Below are positions 27,050 to 39,726 of a stretch of 64,000 nt of DNA, one piece after another. The position numbers and the translations under genes were made by a program. The notes below the pieces were generated by a model. That model saw nothing but the letters and a program-made list of their open reading frames with translations, ran no database searches and was not told the DNA's origin. Each line of letters begins with the position of its first letter. The stretch's first letter is position 1. The DNA comes from Limnohabitans sp. JirII-31 (GTDB lineage: Bacteria > Pseudomonadota > Gammaproteobacteria > Burkholderiales > Burkholderiaceae_C): contig NZ_NESA01000001.1 in NCBI RefSeq assembly GCF_002778315.1, positions 620,001 through 684,000 on the forward strand. Reading direction: 5' to 3'.

Positions 27050-27886
27050 TCAGTCGCGCAACAAGTCGTTGATGCTGGTCTTGGAACGGGTTTGTGCATC
27101 CACGCGCTTGACCACGATGGCGGCATACATGCTGTAAGGCGCACCGTTGGCCGCTGTTTTAGGCAGGTTGCCGCTGACCACCACGGAACCGCTGGCGACA
27201 CGCCCATAGCTGATCTCGCCGGTGGCGCGGTCAAAGATAGGCGTGCTTTGGCCGATGAACACGCCCATGCCCAGCACAGAGTTTTCTTCGATGATGACGC
27301 CTTCCACCACTTCAGAGCGCGCGCCGATGAAGCAGTTGTCTTCGATGATGGTGGGGTTGGCTTGCAGGGGTTCGAGCACGCCGCCAATGCCCACGCCGCC
27401 CGACAGGTGCACGTTCTTGCCAATTTGTGCGCAAGAACCCACGGTGGCCCAGGTGTCAACCATGGTGCCGGAGTCCACATAAGCGCCGATGTTCACGTAA
27501 GAGGGCATCAAAATCGCGCCTGAGGCAATGAAGCTGCCACGACGCGCCACAGCAGGTGGCACCACGCGCACGCCAGCGGCTTTCATGTCGTCGTCGCTGA
27601 GGTGAGAAAACTTGGTTTTCACTTTGTCGTAAAAGCCCAGCTCGCCCGCCTTGATGATTTCGTTGTCGTTCAAACGAAAGCTCAACAACACAGCCTTCTT
27701 GAGCCATTGGTGTGTGGTCCATTGGCCCACGCCATCACGGGTGGCCACGCGCAGGCGACCGGCATTGAGTTCGGCAATCACATGCTCCACGGCGTCGCGC
27801 ACTTCGGCGGTGGCGTTGGCACCGTTGATGTTGGCACGGTTGTCCCAGGCGTTGTCGATGATGTGTTGGAGTTGGTGTTGAGCCAT
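27050..27886 (-). CDS. dapD: 2,3,4,5-tetrahydropyridine-2,6-dicarboxylate N-succinyltransferase
   Basis: Transfers succinate from succinyl-CoA to tetrahydrodipicolinate. The 278-residue protein has an N-terminal helical domain and a left-handed parallel beta-helix made of hexapeptide repeats (about residues 105-230), including [10 protein letters not shown] and [18 protein letters not shown], followed by a short C-terminal strand domain. It lies 21 nt downstream of dapC, in pathway order. Confidence 0.96.
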   Translation of the reverse strand: MAQHQLQHIIDNAWDNRANINGANATAEVRDAVEHVIAELNAGRLRVATRDGVGQWTTHQWLKKAVLLSFRLNDNEIIKAGELGFYDKVKTKFSHLSDDDMKAAGVRVVPPAVARRGSFIASGAILMPSYVNIGAYVDSGTMVDTWATVGSCAQIGKNVHLSGGVGIGGVLEPLQANPTIIEDNCFIGARSEVVEGVIIEENSVLGMGVFIGQSTPIFDRATGEISYGRVASGSVVVSGNLPKTAANGAPYSMYAAIVVKRVDAQTRSKTSINDLLRD

Positions 27887-27907
27887 GGTTGTCTTCTCTT
27901 GGATGGA

Positions 27908-29122
27908 TTAAGGATTGGAATTTCGGATGAACGCCACAATGCGTTGCGCAGCTTCCAGGCATTCGGCGGTTTCGGCCACCAGGGCCATGCGAATTCGGCC
28001 TGCACCAGGGTTGAAGCCCTTGGCATCGCCAATGAAGTGACCTTCGCGCGCCAAGTAGCTGCCCGGCAAAACGGTCACATTGTATTGAGCCAGCAAATCC
28101 CGTGCGAACGCCACGTCATCGCCACCCGGCACTGCGGCCCACAGATAAAAGCCTGCATCGGGCAAACGCACGTCCATCACCTGCGCCAACAAGGGCGTGA
28201 CGGCGGCAAATTTGTCACGGTACATGGCCCGGTTGGCCACCACATGGGCCTCGTCGTTCCAGGCGGCCACGCTGGCGGCTTGCACCATGCCGCTCATGGC
28301 GCTGCCGTGGTAGGTCCGGTAGAGCAAGAACTGTTTCAGGATGTTGGCGTCACCCGCCACAAAACCGCTGCGCATGCCCGGCACATTGCTGCGCTTGGAC
28401 AAGCTGGTGAAAGCCACCAGGTTCTTGAAGTCAGAGCGCCCCAACTTGACGGCTGCTTCCAAACCGCCCAAAGGTGGCTCGTCGCGGAAATAAATTTCGC
28501 TGTAGCACTCGTCACTGGCAATGACAAAACCGTAGCGGTCGCTCAGCGCAAAGAGTTTTTCCCAGTCGGCCATGGGCACGACTGAGCCAGTGGGGTTGCC
28601 CGGTGAGCAGACAAACAGCAACTGGGTATTGGCCCAGACCGCTTCTGGCACGCTGTCCCAGTTGACGTTGAAGTTCAGGGCCGGGTCGCTCGGTGCGTAA
28701 TAAGGTGTCGCTCCGGCTAACAAGGCAGCACCTTCGTAGATTTGATAGAACGGGTTCGGGCACACCACGGTGGCCTGCGCACGGGTCGGGTCAATCACGG
28801 TCTGAGCAAAGGCAAACAGGGCTTCACGCGAGCCATTCACCGGCAACACTTGGGTGGCGGCGTTCAAGACCACACCGTAGCGGCGTTGCATCCAGCCGGC
28901 ACAGGCATCACGCAAGGCCGGCAGGCCAGCCGTGGCGGGGTAAGCGGCCAAGGCTTGGGTGGCATGGGCCAGCGCATCCAGCACCAACGCAGGCGTGGCA
29001 TGGCGCGGCTCACCGATTCCCAAGCTGATGGGAGGGTAAGCCGGGTTCGGTGTGACAGGGGCAAACAGCTGTTTCAGCCGCTCAAAAGGATAGGGCTGGA
29101 GACGAGAAAGCAGGGGATTCAT
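27908..29122 (-). CDS. dapC: Succinyldiaminopimelate transaminase
   Basis: A fold-type I PLP aminotransferase, 404 residues, which transfers an amino group from glutamate to N-succinyl-2-amino-6-ketopimelate. The PLP lysine lies in S-L-S-K-R-S-N near residue 240, with C-S-P-G-N-P-T-G near residue 170 and the arginine in the C-terminal carboxylate-binding region. Assignment to DapC rather than another class I aminotransferase rests on the operon with dapD and dapE. Its start is only 26 nt from the divergent Hpt gene. Confidence 0.9.
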   Translation of the reverse strand: MNPLLSRLQPYPFERLKQLFAPVTPNPAYPPISLGIGEPRHATPALVLDALAHATQALAAYPATAGLPALRDACAGWMQRRYGVVLNAATQVLPVNGSREALFAFAQTVIDPTRAQATVVCPNPFYQIYEGAALLAGATPYYAPSDPALNFNVNWDSVPEAVWANTQLLFVCSPGNPTGSVVPMADWEKLFALSDRYGFVIASDECYSEIYFRDEPPLGGLEAAVKLGRSDFKNLVAFTSLSKRSNVPGMRSGFVAGDANILKQFLLYRTYHGSAMSGMVQAASVAAWNDEAHVVANRAMYRDKFAAVTPLLAQVMDVRLPDAGFYLWAAVPGGDDVAFARDLLAQYNVTVLPGSYLAREGHFIGDAKGFNPGAGRIRMALVAETAECLEAAQRIVAFIRNSNP

Positions 29123-29148
29123 GGCTGCTATTATCTCTGGGCCAGCCT

Positions 29149-29511
29149 ATGAATACCCACACCACACCTCCTTCTTCCTTCCTTGACTTGAGCGGGGCCA
29201 AAGAGTTCGCGATGGACGATGTCCAAATGCGCGAACTGATGGCCACTTTCCTAGAAAGTTTGACCCAAGAAATCGCCACGATTCAAACCGGCTTGGGACA
29301 GAACGAAGCGGTGAAGGTGGAGCATTCTCTGCACGCGCTCAAAGGTTTCATGCCTTTGTTCGCACATCCCATGTTGGCTCAGGCAGTCACCGAGCTGTAC
29401 CAAAACAGCCGCCACCAGCCTTTGGACACCACGCGTGGCATTTTTGAGTCGATCTTGCCCCATCTAGAGGCCTTGCTGGCCGAGGTCCGCGCCTGGTCCA
29501 GCCGTTTATGA
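29149..29511 (+). CDS. Small histidine-phosphotransfer (Hpt) domain protein
   Basis: A 120-residue helical protein with the Hpt motif H-S-L-H-A-L-K-G-F, where H62 is the expected phosphorylated residue (H-x-L-K-G). Helices before and after fit a four-helix bundle. There is no kinase, receiver or regulator gene nearby, so it is an orphan phosphorelay component. It sits between divergent dapC and co-directional smc (28 nt apart). A structural role without phosphorylation cannot be excluded. Confidence 0.8.
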   Translation: MNTHTTPPSSFLDLSGAKEFAMDDVQMRELMATFLESLTQEIATIQTGLGQNEAVKVEHSLHALKGFMPLFAHPMLAQAVTELYQNSRHQPLDTTRGIFESILPHLEALLAEVRAWSSRL

Positions 29512-29539
29512 TCCCCCCTCTGTTTCAAGAGGCTTTTCG

Positions 29540-32500
29540 GTGCGTCTGAATTCCATCAAGTTATCGGGTTTCAAGTCCTTCGCGGAACCCACCAATTTCC
29601 TGTTGCCTGGCCAGTTGGTCGGTGTGGTGGGCCCCAACGGTTGCGGCAAATCCAACATCATGGACGCCGTGCGCTGGGTGCTGGGCGAAAGCCGAGCCAG
29701 CGAGCTGCGCGGCGAGTCCATGCAAGACGTCATCTTCAACGGCACCACCACCCGCAAAGCGGCCAGCCGATCCAGTGTGGAACTGGTGTTTGACAACGCC
29801 GACCACCGCGCCGGCGGCCAGTGGAGCCAGTTTGCAGAGATCGCGGTCAAGCGCGTGCTGACCCGCGACGGCACCAGCAGCTACTACATCAACAACCAGC
29901 CAGTGCGTCGTCGCGACGTGCAAGACGTGTTCTTGGGCACCGGTTTGGGCCCACGCGCCTACGCCATCATTGGCCAAGGCACCATCAGCCGCATCATTGA
30001 ATCCAAGCCAGAAGAACTGCGCTTGTTTTTGGAAGAAGCCGCTGGCGTGTCCAAATACAAAGAGCGCCGCCGCGAGACCGAAAACCGCCTGAGCGACACG
30101 CGGGAAAACCTGACCCGGGTGGAAGACATCCTGCGCGAACTCAACGCCAATTTAGAGAAGCTGGAAAAGCAAGCCGAGGTGGCCAACCGTTACCACGCGC
30201 TGCAAGCCGATGTGACCTTGAAGCAGCAACAGCTGTGGTTCTTGCGCCGTGCCGAGGCCGAGGCTGACCAAGTGGGCCTGAAAACCCAAGCCGACAAAGC
30301 CGTCAACGACTTGGAGTCGCGCATTGCCGATTTGCGCCACATCGAGGCTGACTTGGAAACCGTGCGCCAAGCGCACTACGCCGCTGGCGACCAAGTCAAC
30401 CAAGCCCAAGGTGCGTTGTACGAAGCCAGTGCCGAAGTCGGGCGCTTGGAGGCTGAGATCCGCTTTGTGGTGGAAGGACGCCAGCGCGCCGAAGCGCGTT
30501 TGGTGCAAATCAAAGAACAAACTGCCCACTGGGCCCAGCAAAGCGAGCAGGCACAGCAAGAAATCGAAACCTTGGCCGAGCACGCCTTGAACGGTGAAGA
30601 GCAAGCCATGCTGCTGGCCGCGCAGGTGGAAGAGCAGGCCATGCAACTGCCCGAGCTGGAAGAGGCCCTGCGCACCGCCCAACAACGCAGCAACGAGCAG
30701 CGTGGCAGTGTGGTGCAAGTCCAGCAGCAAATCCAGGTGCTGGCCGCTGACCAGCGCAACATCGAAGAGCAATCGCGCGCACTCAACGCCCGTCATGAGC
30801 GTCTCAGCGCCGACCGCAACGCCTTGGCGGCTCCCGACGACGCCCGTCTGAGCAACTTGCAAGCGCAGCTGCAAGAAGCACAAACCCAGGCCGATGTCAC
30901 CGCAGCGCAACTCGAAGAGTTGCAGTTGAGCGTGCCTCTGTTGGACGATGCGCGTCGCCAAGCACAGCAGGCCGTCAACGCCGAGCAAACCAAGCAAGCC
31001 GATATTTCGGCCCGCCTGGAAGCCCTCAAGGCGCTGCAAGAAAAAGTACAAACCGACGACAAGCTCAAGCCCTGGTTGGCCAAGCACGGCTTGGATGGTC
31101 TCCAAGCGTTGTGGAGCCGCATCCACATCGACACAGGTTGGGAAAACGCCCTTGAGGCCGCCTTGCGCGAACGCATGGCCTCGCTGGAAGTCAGCCGTCT
31201 GGACATGGTGCGGTCGTTCAGCAACGACGCCCCTCCCGCCAAACTGGCGTTCTACACGCCCCCGCTGGCCGCCGTGCCAGAAGCTGCGGGGTCCTTGCCG
31301 CGTTTGTCTGATTTGCTGCGTCTCAACGACGCCGGTCAAAAAGCGCTGTTGACCGATTGGCTCAGTGGATGCTTTACCGCACCCAACCTGGACGAAGCGC
31401 TGGCCAAGCGCAGCAGCTTGCAACCTGGCCAAGTGATTTATGTGCCCACGGGCCACGCCATCAGCGCCCACAGCGTGAGCTTTTACGCGCAAGACAGCGA
31501 GCAATCGGGCTTGTTGGCGCGTGCCCAAGAAATTGAAAACCTCGACAAGAGCACCAAGGCCCAAGCCCTGATCAGCGACGAAGCCCGCCACGCCCTGGTG
31601 CGTGCCGAAGCCGCCTACAGCGACGCTTCGCAACGCCTGGTGAGCATCCGCAACGAAGCCTCGGCCGCACAAACCAACGCCCACGCCTTACAAGTAGAGA
31701 CCTTGCGTTTGTCGCAACTGGCCGAACAAACCCGCGCCCGCAGCGAACAAATCAGCGGGGACTTGGGCGAAGTCGAAGCGCAACTGGCCGACCTGCAAGA
31801 GCGCCGCGTGGATGCCGAAGCGCGCTTTGAAGAACTCGACATGCAGTTGGCCGACAGCCAAGAGCGGCATGCCCAGTTGGACGAAGCCGTCATTAATGCC
31901 GAGCGCCGTTTGAACGACAGCCGCGAACAACAACGCAGCTTAGAACGCCAGGCCCAAGAAGCCCAGTTCACACAACGCAGCTTGGCCACGCGTGAGGCTG
32001 AGCTCAAACGCATCATCGATACCGCCACCCAACAAATGGCCAACGTGTCGGTGGAAGAGCAGCGCGTGCAAGAAGACTTGACGCGCTTGACCGACGCTGC
32101 GGCACAAGCGGGCTTGCAAAACGCTTTGAACATCAAGCTCGAACGCGAAGCCACCCTGGGCGCCAAACGCAGCGAGTACGACGACTTGACCACCAAGCTG
32201 CGTGCCAGCGATGAACGCCGTTTGCAGCTGGAACGTGAGCTTGAGCCTTTGCGTCAACGCATCACCGACTTCCAGCTCAAAGAGCAAGCGGCACGCTTGG
32301 GGCTGGAGCAATACACGCAACTGCTGGCCGATGCGCAAGCAGACTTGGAGGCAGTGGCCGCGTCTATCCAGCTCAACAATGTGCGCTTGGGCGGCTTGCA
32401 AGGCGAGATCGACCGCCTGCACCGCGAAGTGGCCGCCTTGGGCGCAGTCAACCTGGCTGCGCTGGACGAATTGGCCTCGGCCACCGAGCGCAAGACGTTC

Positions 32501-33055
32501 TTGGACTCCCAATCTGCGGACTTGAACGAGGCCATGAACACCCTGGAAGATGCGATCCGCAAGATCGACGGCGAAACCCGCGAACTGTTGGGCGGCACCT
32601 TCAAAATTGTCAACGAACACTTTGGCAAGATGTTCCCCGAACTGTTTGGCGGGGGCAATGCGCGTTTGGTGATGACCGGCGAAGAAATTTTGGATTCCGG
32701 CGTGCAGGTGATGGCGCAGCCACCGGGCAAGAAAAACCAGACCATTCACCTGTTGTCAGGCGGCGAAAAAGCACTCACCGCCATTGCGCTGGTGTTTGCG
32801 ATTTTTCAACTCAACCCGGCACCGTTTTGCTTGCTCGACGAGGTGGACGCGCCGCTGGACGACGCCAACACCGAACGCTATGCCAAGCTGGTGTCGAGCA
32901 TGTCCAAAGAGACCCAGTTTCTGTTTATTTCACACAACAAGATCGCCATGGAAATGGCAGAACAACTCATCGGCGTGACCATGCAAGAACAAGGTGTTTC
33001 TCGCATCGTGGCCGTCGATATGGAGTCGGCCGTGTCCATGGTCGAAGCCGCTTGA
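29540..33055 (+). CDS. smc: Chromosome segregation protein SMC
   Basis: The core ATPase of the bacterial condensin, which loops and compacts DNA. The 1171-residue protein starts at GTG 29540 with MRLNSIKLSGFKSFAEPT. Walker A is G-P-N-G-C-G-K-S-N near residue 32; long coiled coils flank a hinge around residues 500-640; and the C-terminal head has the signature L-L-S-G-G-E-K-A-L-T-A and Walker B F-C-L-L-D-E-V-D-A-P-L-D. ScpA and ScpB partners are not in the window. zipA and ligA follow closely. Confidence 0.96.
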   Translation: MRLNSIKLSGFKSFAEPTNFLLPGQLVGVVGPNGCGKSNIMDAVRWVLGESRASELRGESMQDVIFNGTTTRKAASRSSVELVFDNADHRAGGQWSQFAEIAVKRVLTRDGTSSYYINNQPVRRRDVQDVFLGTGLGPRAYAIIGQGTISRIIESKPEELRLFLEEAAGVSKYKERRRETENRLSDTRENLTRVEDILRELNANLEKLEKQAEVANRYHALQADVTLKQQQLWFLRRAEAEADQVGLKTQADKAVNDLESRIADLRHIEADLETVRQAHYAAGDQVNQAQGALYEASAEVGRLEAEIRFVVEGRQRAEARLVQIKEQTAHWAQQSEQAQQEIETLAEHALNGEEQAMLLAAQVEEQAMQLPELEEALRTAQQRSNEQRGSVVQVQQQIQVLAADQRNIEEQSRALNARHERLSADRNALAAPDDARLSNLQAQLQEAQTQADVTAAQLEELQLSVPLLDDARRQAQQAVNAEQTKQADISARLEALKALQEKVQTDDKLKPWLAKHGLDGLQALWSRIHIDTGWENALEAALRERMASLEVSRLDMVRSFSNDAPPAKLAFYTPPLAAVPEAAGSLPRLSDLLRLNDAGQKALLTDWLSGCFTAPNLDEALAKRSSLQPGQVIYVPTGHAISAHSVSFYAQDSEQSGLLARAQEIENLDKSTKAQALISDEARHALVRAEAAYSDASQRLVSIRNEASAAQTNAHALQVETLRLSQLAEQTRARSEQISGDLGEVEAQLADLQERRVDAEARFEELDMQLADSQERHAQLDEAVINAERRLNDSREQQRSLERQAQEAQFTQRSLATREAELKRIIDTATQQMANVSVEEQRVQEDLTRLTDAAAQAGLQNALNIKLEREATLGAKRSEYDDLTTKLRASDERRLQLERELEPLRQRITDFQLKEQAARLGLEQYTQLLADAQADLEAVAASIQLNNVRLGGLQGEIDRLHREVAALGAVNLAALDELASATERKTFLDSQSADLNEAMNTLEDAIRKIDGETRELLGGTFKIVNEHFGKMFPELFGGGNARLVMTGEEILDSGVQVMAQPPGKKNQTIHLLSGGEKALTAIALVFAIFQLNPAPFCLLDEVDAPLDDANTERYAKLVSSMSKETQFLFISHNKIAMEMAEQLIGVTMQEQGVSRIVAVDMESAVSMVEAA

Positions 33056-33069
33056 TCTCAAAGTAACCC

Positions 33070-34374
33070 ATGAGCAGTCTTCAAATTGGTTTAGCCATCG
33101 CCGGGGGCGTGGTGCTGGCAGGTGTGGTGGCCCACAGCACCTGGACGTCGCGCAAAAACAAACCACGTCAAGCCGAGCCGCTGGTCGATGCGAGCCCATC
33201 GCCGAGCGACCATGCCGGCCCCGCCGAACGTGGCCATCCCCAAGAGCCCACGTTTGACGACCATCACCACGCAGGCCACGACGAGCCCGTGGCCCAGCCT
33301 CACAGCGACGATCCTGTGGCAGACATGGCCCGCGTGATGATGCAGCAAGCCACCCAGCACGCCCAGCGTGTGCCTGATGAAGCGGAGTTACAACGACTGG
33401 CCGCAGAAAAAGCCGCTGACCGCGCGGCCGACGCACGCGTGAATGCGCAGCGTGCCATGCAGCACACCGCCGACACCCACGACCAAGGCCTAGCCCCCAT
33501 GATTGCCAAAGTCATGGATGACGCCTCGTCCATGGCATTGCCCACTGACAAGCGCCTCAGTCTGGACGCGCTGATCGACGTGCTGGCACCGGTTGAAATT
33601 GACAGCCCTGTGTCGGGTGAGGCCACACTGGCTGCATTGCCTCCCAGCCGTCGCGTGGGCAACAAGCTGTTCACCGTGGAAGGTTTGAATGCCGAGACAG
33701 GTTTGTGGGAGCACCCCCGCAATGGTCAACGCTACAGCGCTTTCCAGGCCGGTGTGCAATTGGCCAACCGCATGGGCCCGCTCAATGAAATTGAGTTCTC
33801 AGAGTTCGTGGTCAAAACCCAAAGTTTTGCCGACGCCATCAACGGCGCACCTGAGTTTCCCGACATGCTCGAAGAGGTGGCGCGTGCACGCGAACTCGAC
33901 AGCTTTGCCAGCGCCCATGATGCGCAACTGAGCTTCACCCTCAAGGCCACCAAGGCGGCGTGGAGTCCGGGCTATGTGCAACAAAACGCCGCGCGCTTGG
34001 GCTTTGTGGCGGGCGTCATTCCTGGCCGCATGGTGGTACCCGCACCTGCGGTGGGATTGCCCCCTGTGCTGGGCTTGATGTTTGACACCCAAGCAGCGAT
34101 GGCCGAAGACCCAGCGCAGTCGGCCATTCGTGAGCTCACCTTGTCTTTGGATGTGCCTCAGGTCGACCGGCAAGAAGAGCCGTTTGCCCGCATGGTGCAA
34201 ACCGCCCACGAGTTGGCCCGCGTGATGGATGGCACGGTGACCGACGACAACGGCCAGCGTTTGTCAGAAGCCGCCATTGGGGGCATTGCCCGCGATTTGC
34301 AGGCCTTGTACGACACGCTGGATGCGCGCGACTTGTCGGCGGGATCGCCGCAGGCGCGACGCTTGTTCAGTTAA
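33070..34374 (+). CDS. zipA: ZipA-like cell division protein
   Basis: A membrane-anchored FtsZ-binding protein. The 434-residue product has an N-terminal membrane helix (about residues 5-24), a charged Pro/His/Ala-rich linker to about residue 140, and a C-terminal ZipA-type domain from about residue 190 to 425. Identity is supported by placement between smc and ligA, a common position for zipA in proteobacteria, and by the N-out anchor; the C-terminal domain itself is divergent. Weakly, it could be another linker-type division protein. Confidence 0.75.
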   Translation: MSSLQIGLAIAGGVVLAGVVAHSTWTSRKNKPRQAEPLVDASPSPSDHAGPAERGHPQEPTFDDHHHAGHDEPVAQPHSDDPVADMARVMMQQATQHAQRVPDEAELQRLAAEKAADRAADARVNAQRAMQHTADTHDQGLAPMIAKVMDDASSMALPTDKRLSLDALIDVLAPVEIDSPVSGEATLAALPPSRRVGNKLFTVEGLNAETGLWEHPRNGQRYSAFQAGVQLANRMGPLNEIEFSEFVVKTQSFADAINGAPEFPDMLEEVARARELDSFASAHDAQLSFTLKATKAAWSPGYVQQNAARLGFVAGVIPGRMVVPAPAVGLPPVLGLMFDTQAAMAEDPAQSAIRELTLSLDVPQVDRQEEPFARMVQTAHELARVMDGTVTDDNGQRLSEAAIGGIARDLQALYDTLDARDLSAGSPQARRLFS

Positions 34375-36522
<2,148 letters not shown>

Positions 36523-36533
36523 AAGACACCGCC

Positions 36534-37070
36534 ATGGCCGTGCAAGAGATCTTGAAAATGGGCGACCCGCGCTTGCTGCGCGTGGCCCAGCCCGTGACGC
36601 ACTTCAACACGCCTGAACTGCAAGGCTTGCTACAAGACTTGAGCGACACCATGCTCGCGGCCAACGGTGCCGGCCTGGCCGCCCCGCAAATTGGGGTGGA
36701 CTTACAGGTGGTGATCTTTGGCTCGGGCGAATTCAACCCGCGCTATCCAGAGGCACCCGTGGTGCCGCGTACCGTGTTGATCAACCCGGTGCTCACCCCG
36801 CTCGGGGACGAGCAAGAAGACGGTTGGGAGGGCTGTTTGTCTGTGCCCGGTCTGCGCGGTGTGGTGCCGCGCTTCAAACGTTTGCGCTACCAAGGCTTTG
36901 ACCCGCAGGGCCAGCCGATTGACCGCACCGTAGAGGGCTTTCACGCCCGTGTGGTGCAACATGAGTGCGACCACCTGATGGGCGTGCTCTATCCCATGCG
37001 CGTGCGTGACTTTGCACGCTTTGGCTTCACTGAGGTGCTGTTTCCAGGCCTAGACGCAACCGACGATTGA
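36534..37070 (+). CDS. def: Peptide deformylase
   Basis: Removes the formyl group from nascent N-terminal methionine using Fe2+/Zn2+. Start ATG 36534 gives 178 residues beginning [15 protein letters not shown]. All three motifs are intact: G-A-G-L-A-A-P-Q (residues 46-52), E-G-C-L-S with metal ligand C101, and H-E-C-D-H with H143, catalytic E144 and H147. A TTG at 36519 could add five residues. It is the last gene of the smc-zipA-ligA-def run. map, which acts next on the same N-termini, lies nearby on the other strand. Confidence 0.96.
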   Translation: MAVQEILKMGDPRLLRVAQPVTHFNTPELQGLLQDLSDTMLAANGAGLAAPQIGVDLQVVIFGSGEFNPRYPEAPVVPRTVLINPVLTPLGDEQEDGWEGCLSVPGLRGVVPRFKRLRYQGFDPQGQPIDRTVEGFHARVVQHECDHLMGVLYPMRVRDFARFGFTEVLFPGLDATDD

Positions 37071-37078
37071 GCCCCAAC

Positions 37079-37102
37079 GCAGCGAGACGATTGCTTCGCT
37101 GC
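37079..37102. terminator. Weak hairpin between convergent def and glnD
   Basis: A 7-bp inverted repeat GCAGCGA/TCGCTGC (37079-37085 and 37096-37102, loop 10) in a 42-base gap. An overlapping alternative stem GACGAT/ATCGTC (37086-37092 with bases just beyond) could also form. No T-run follows, so terminator function is only suggested by position. Confidence 0.4.
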
Positions 37103-37112
37103 ATCGTCGCAC

Positions 37113-39716
37113 TCAAGCCTGTTGCAAGGCGTTCAACAACTCGGTTTCAATTTCCAGTTGCGCCCTGTTTTGTTGCAAGGCGGCACCGTCAATCAGGAAG
37201 GTGTCTTCCACCCGCTCGCCCAAGGTGCTGATCTTGGCCAGAAACAAGTTGACCTTGTGGTTGGCCAGCACCCGCGCCACGCTGTAGAGCAAGCCGACGC
37301 GGTCGCTGGCCGAGATGCTGAGCAGCCATTTTTGCGCCCGCTCGTCAGGTTGCAACGAAACACGCGGGGCAATCGGAAAGCTTTTCACACGACGTGACAC
37401 ACGGCCACGCCCTGGTGCTGGCAAGGGGCCCGCAGCTTCGATGGTTTGCGACAAACCCGACTCCACCATGTTGATGAGTTCGCGGTAATGGTCTTGCAGG
37501 CGTGAAGCCACCACTTGGAAAGTGTCAATCGCATAGCCGTTGCTGGCCGTGTGGATCTTGGCATCCAAGATGTTGAAACCGGCTTGGTCAAAGTAGCCAC
37601 AAATGCGGGCAAACAAATCGGCTTGGTCAGGTGCGTAGACCATCACCTGCAAGCCTTCGCCCACGGGTGACATGCGCGCACGCACCATCACCCCCACAGA
37701 TTTTTCTTGGGCTTTTGCCTGCGACAGACTGCGCGACAGCTGGCGTGTGTGCCAAGCGATGTCGGACGCGTCATGGCGCATGAAATAGCCCACATCCAAG
37801 GTGTCCCACAGGTCTTTGTGCGCGCCAAACGGCAGGGCGTACAAGGCCAGCATGGTCAAGGCTTCGCGCTTGCGGGCTTCCACTTCGGCATCCGGGTCGG
37901 GCGCGCGGCCACCCAAGGCACGCAAGGTGTAGCGGTACAGGTCTTCCAGCAGCTTGCCTTTCCAGGCATTCCAGACTTTGGGGCTGGTGCCACGGATGTC
38001 GGCCACTGTCAGCAAGTACAAGGCGGTCAGGTTGCGCTCGTTGCCCACACGTTTGGCAAAGCCTTGAATCACATCGGGGTCGCTCAGGTCTTGCTTTTGC
38101 GCAATGTGGCTCATGGTCAAGTGCTCGGCCACCAAAAACTCGATCAAGTCGGCATCGTCTTTGCCGATGCTGTGGTCTTTGCAAAAGCGCCGCACTTCAG
38201 CGCGCCCGAGTTGCGAATGGTCGCCGCCTCGGCCTTTGGCGATGTCGTGAAACAGCGCACCCGCGTACAAAATCCACGGCTTGTCCCAGCCTGCGGCGAG
38301 TTGGGAGCAAAACGGGTACTCGTGGGCATGCTCGGCCATGAAAAAGCGCCGCGCATTGCGCAGCACCATCAGGATGTGTTGGTCTACGGTGTAGACGTGA
38401 AACAAGTCATGCTGCATCTGACCCACGATGCGACGAAACACCCACAAATAGCGCCCCAGCACCGACGTTTGGTTCATCAAGCGGATGGCATGGGTGATGC
38501 CCTCTGGCGCTTGCAAAATCCGCAAAAAGGTGGCGCGATTGACCGGGTCAGCGCGAAACGCGCCGTTCATCACCTTGCGTGCGTTGTACAACGCGCGCAA
38601 GGTGCGTGCTGACAGGCCATTGATGCCCACGGTGGACTCGTACAGCCAGAAGGTCTCCAAAATGGCGTGCGGCTCGCGCAGGTACAAGTCATCGCTGGTG
38701 ACCTCCAACATGCCCGCTTTGTCGGCAAAGCGTTCGTTGATGGGACGCAAGGTCTGGGTGTCGCCATTGAGCCGCTCTTCGATGTTGAGCAACAAAATTT
38801 GGTTCAACTGGGTCACGGCCTTGGCGGCCCAGTAGTAGCGCTTCATGAGCGCTTCGCTGGCAGCACGCGCGTCCAACGTGCCATCTTCTTGAAATCCCAG
38901 GCCAATGCTTTGTGCCACCGCGTGTTGCAGGTCAAACACCAGCCGGTCTTCTCGCCGTTTGGCAGCAATGTGCAGGCGCGTGCGAATGAGCGCCAGAGTG
39001 TCTTCGTTGCGCTGAATTTGGCGCGCCTCAAACGAGGTGGCCAAACCTTTGCGCGCCAACTCATGCCAGCTGTTGCCAAAACCAGCCGCTTTGGCCACCC
39101 ACAAGATCACTTGCAGATCGCGCAAGCCACCGGGCGATTCTTTGCAGTTGGGCTCCAGCGAATAGGGTGTGTTTTCAAACTTGGTGTGGCGCTGACGCAG
39201 CTCCAAGGTCTTGGCAACAAAGAAGGCCTTGGGGTCCATCGCCGCATCGAAACGTTGCTGAAAATGGTGAAACAACGCGGCACTGCCAACCACCAGACGG
39301 GCTTCCAGCAAAGAGGTTTGCACGGTGATATCGGCACTCGACTCTTGGATGCACTCGTCCACACTGCGCACGCTGGAGCCAATTTCTAGGCCTGTGTCCC
39401 AGCAACTGCCGATGAAGGTTTCAATTTGACTCTTGAGTTGGGCATCGCTGTCCGCCGATCGCCCCTCAGGCAGCAACAGCAACACATCCACATCAGAGTA
39501 GGGGTAGAGCTCGCCGCGTCCGAACCCACCCACGGCAACCAGGGCCAAGTCGTCGTCAAAGCCAGCGTTGCGCCATAACTCGACCAGCATATGGTCGGTC
39601 AAATGGCTCAGATTTTTCAACACGCCGCGCACACCCCGGGTGGCAGCTGGACGGTCAGACATGGCCTGCAGCAGGGCGGCCTTGTCCGAGCGATAGCGTT
39701 GGGCCAAGGCATTCAT
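37113..39716 (-). CDS. glnD: [Protein-PII] uridylyltransferase/uridylyl-removing enzyme
   Basis: The glutamine sensor that uridylylates PII under nitrogen limitation and reverses it when glutamine is high. The 867-residue protein has the nucleotidyltransferase motif [15 protein letters not shown] near residue 65, an HD hydrolase domain ([12 protein letters not shown] near residue 480), and two C-terminal ACT domains (about 690-770 and 800-865). It lies 10 nt after map on the - strand, forming the conserved map-glnD pair. Confidence 0.96.
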   Translation of the reverse strand: MNALAQRYRSDKAALLQAMSDRPAATRGVRGVLKNLSHLTDHMLVELWRNAGFDDDLALVAVGGFGRGELYPYSDVDVLLLLPEGRSADSDAQLKSQIETFIGSCWDTGLEIGSSVRSVDECIQESSADITVQTSLLEARLVVGSAALFHHFQQRFDAAMDPKAFFVAKTLELRQRHTKFENTPYSLEPNCKESPGGLRDLQVILWVAKAAGFGNSWHELARKGLATSFEARQIQRNEDTLALIRTRLHIAAKRREDRLVFDLQHAVAQSIGLGFQEDGTLDARAASEALMKRYYWAAKAVTQLNQILLLNIEERLNGDTQTLRPINERFADKAGMLEVTSDDLYLREPHAILETFWLYESTVGINGLSARTLRALYNARKVMNGAFRADPVNRATFLRILQAPEGITHAIRLMNQTSVLGRYLWVFRRIVGQMQHDLFHVYTVDQHILMVLRNARRFFMAEHAHEYPFCSQLAAGWDKPWILYAGALFHDIAKGRGGDHSQLGRAEVRRFCKDHSIGKDDADLIEFLVAEHLTMSHIAQKQDLSDPDVIQGFAKRVGNERNLTALYLLTVADIRGTSPKVWNAWKGKLLEDLYRYTLRALGGRAPDPDAEVEARKREALTMLALYALPFGAHKDLWDTLDVGYFMRHDASDIAWHTRQLSRSLSQAKAQEKSVGVMVRARMSPVGEGLQVMVYAPDQADLFARICGYFDQAGFNILDAKIHTASNGYAIDTFQVVASRLQDHYRELINMVESGLSQTIEAAGPLPAPGRGRVSRRVKSFPIAPRVSLQPDERAQKWLLSISASDRVGLLYSVARVLANHKVNLFLAKISTLGERVEDTFLIDGAALQQNRAQLEIETELLNALQQA

Positions 39717-39726
39717 GGCAGAGCCT

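Noticed and set aside
30152-31684. 510-codon open frame antisense to smc
   Set aside because: It lies wholly opposite the SMC coiled coil; its composition is that of an antisense shadow of GC-rich, third-position-biased codons, and it lacks any family motif.
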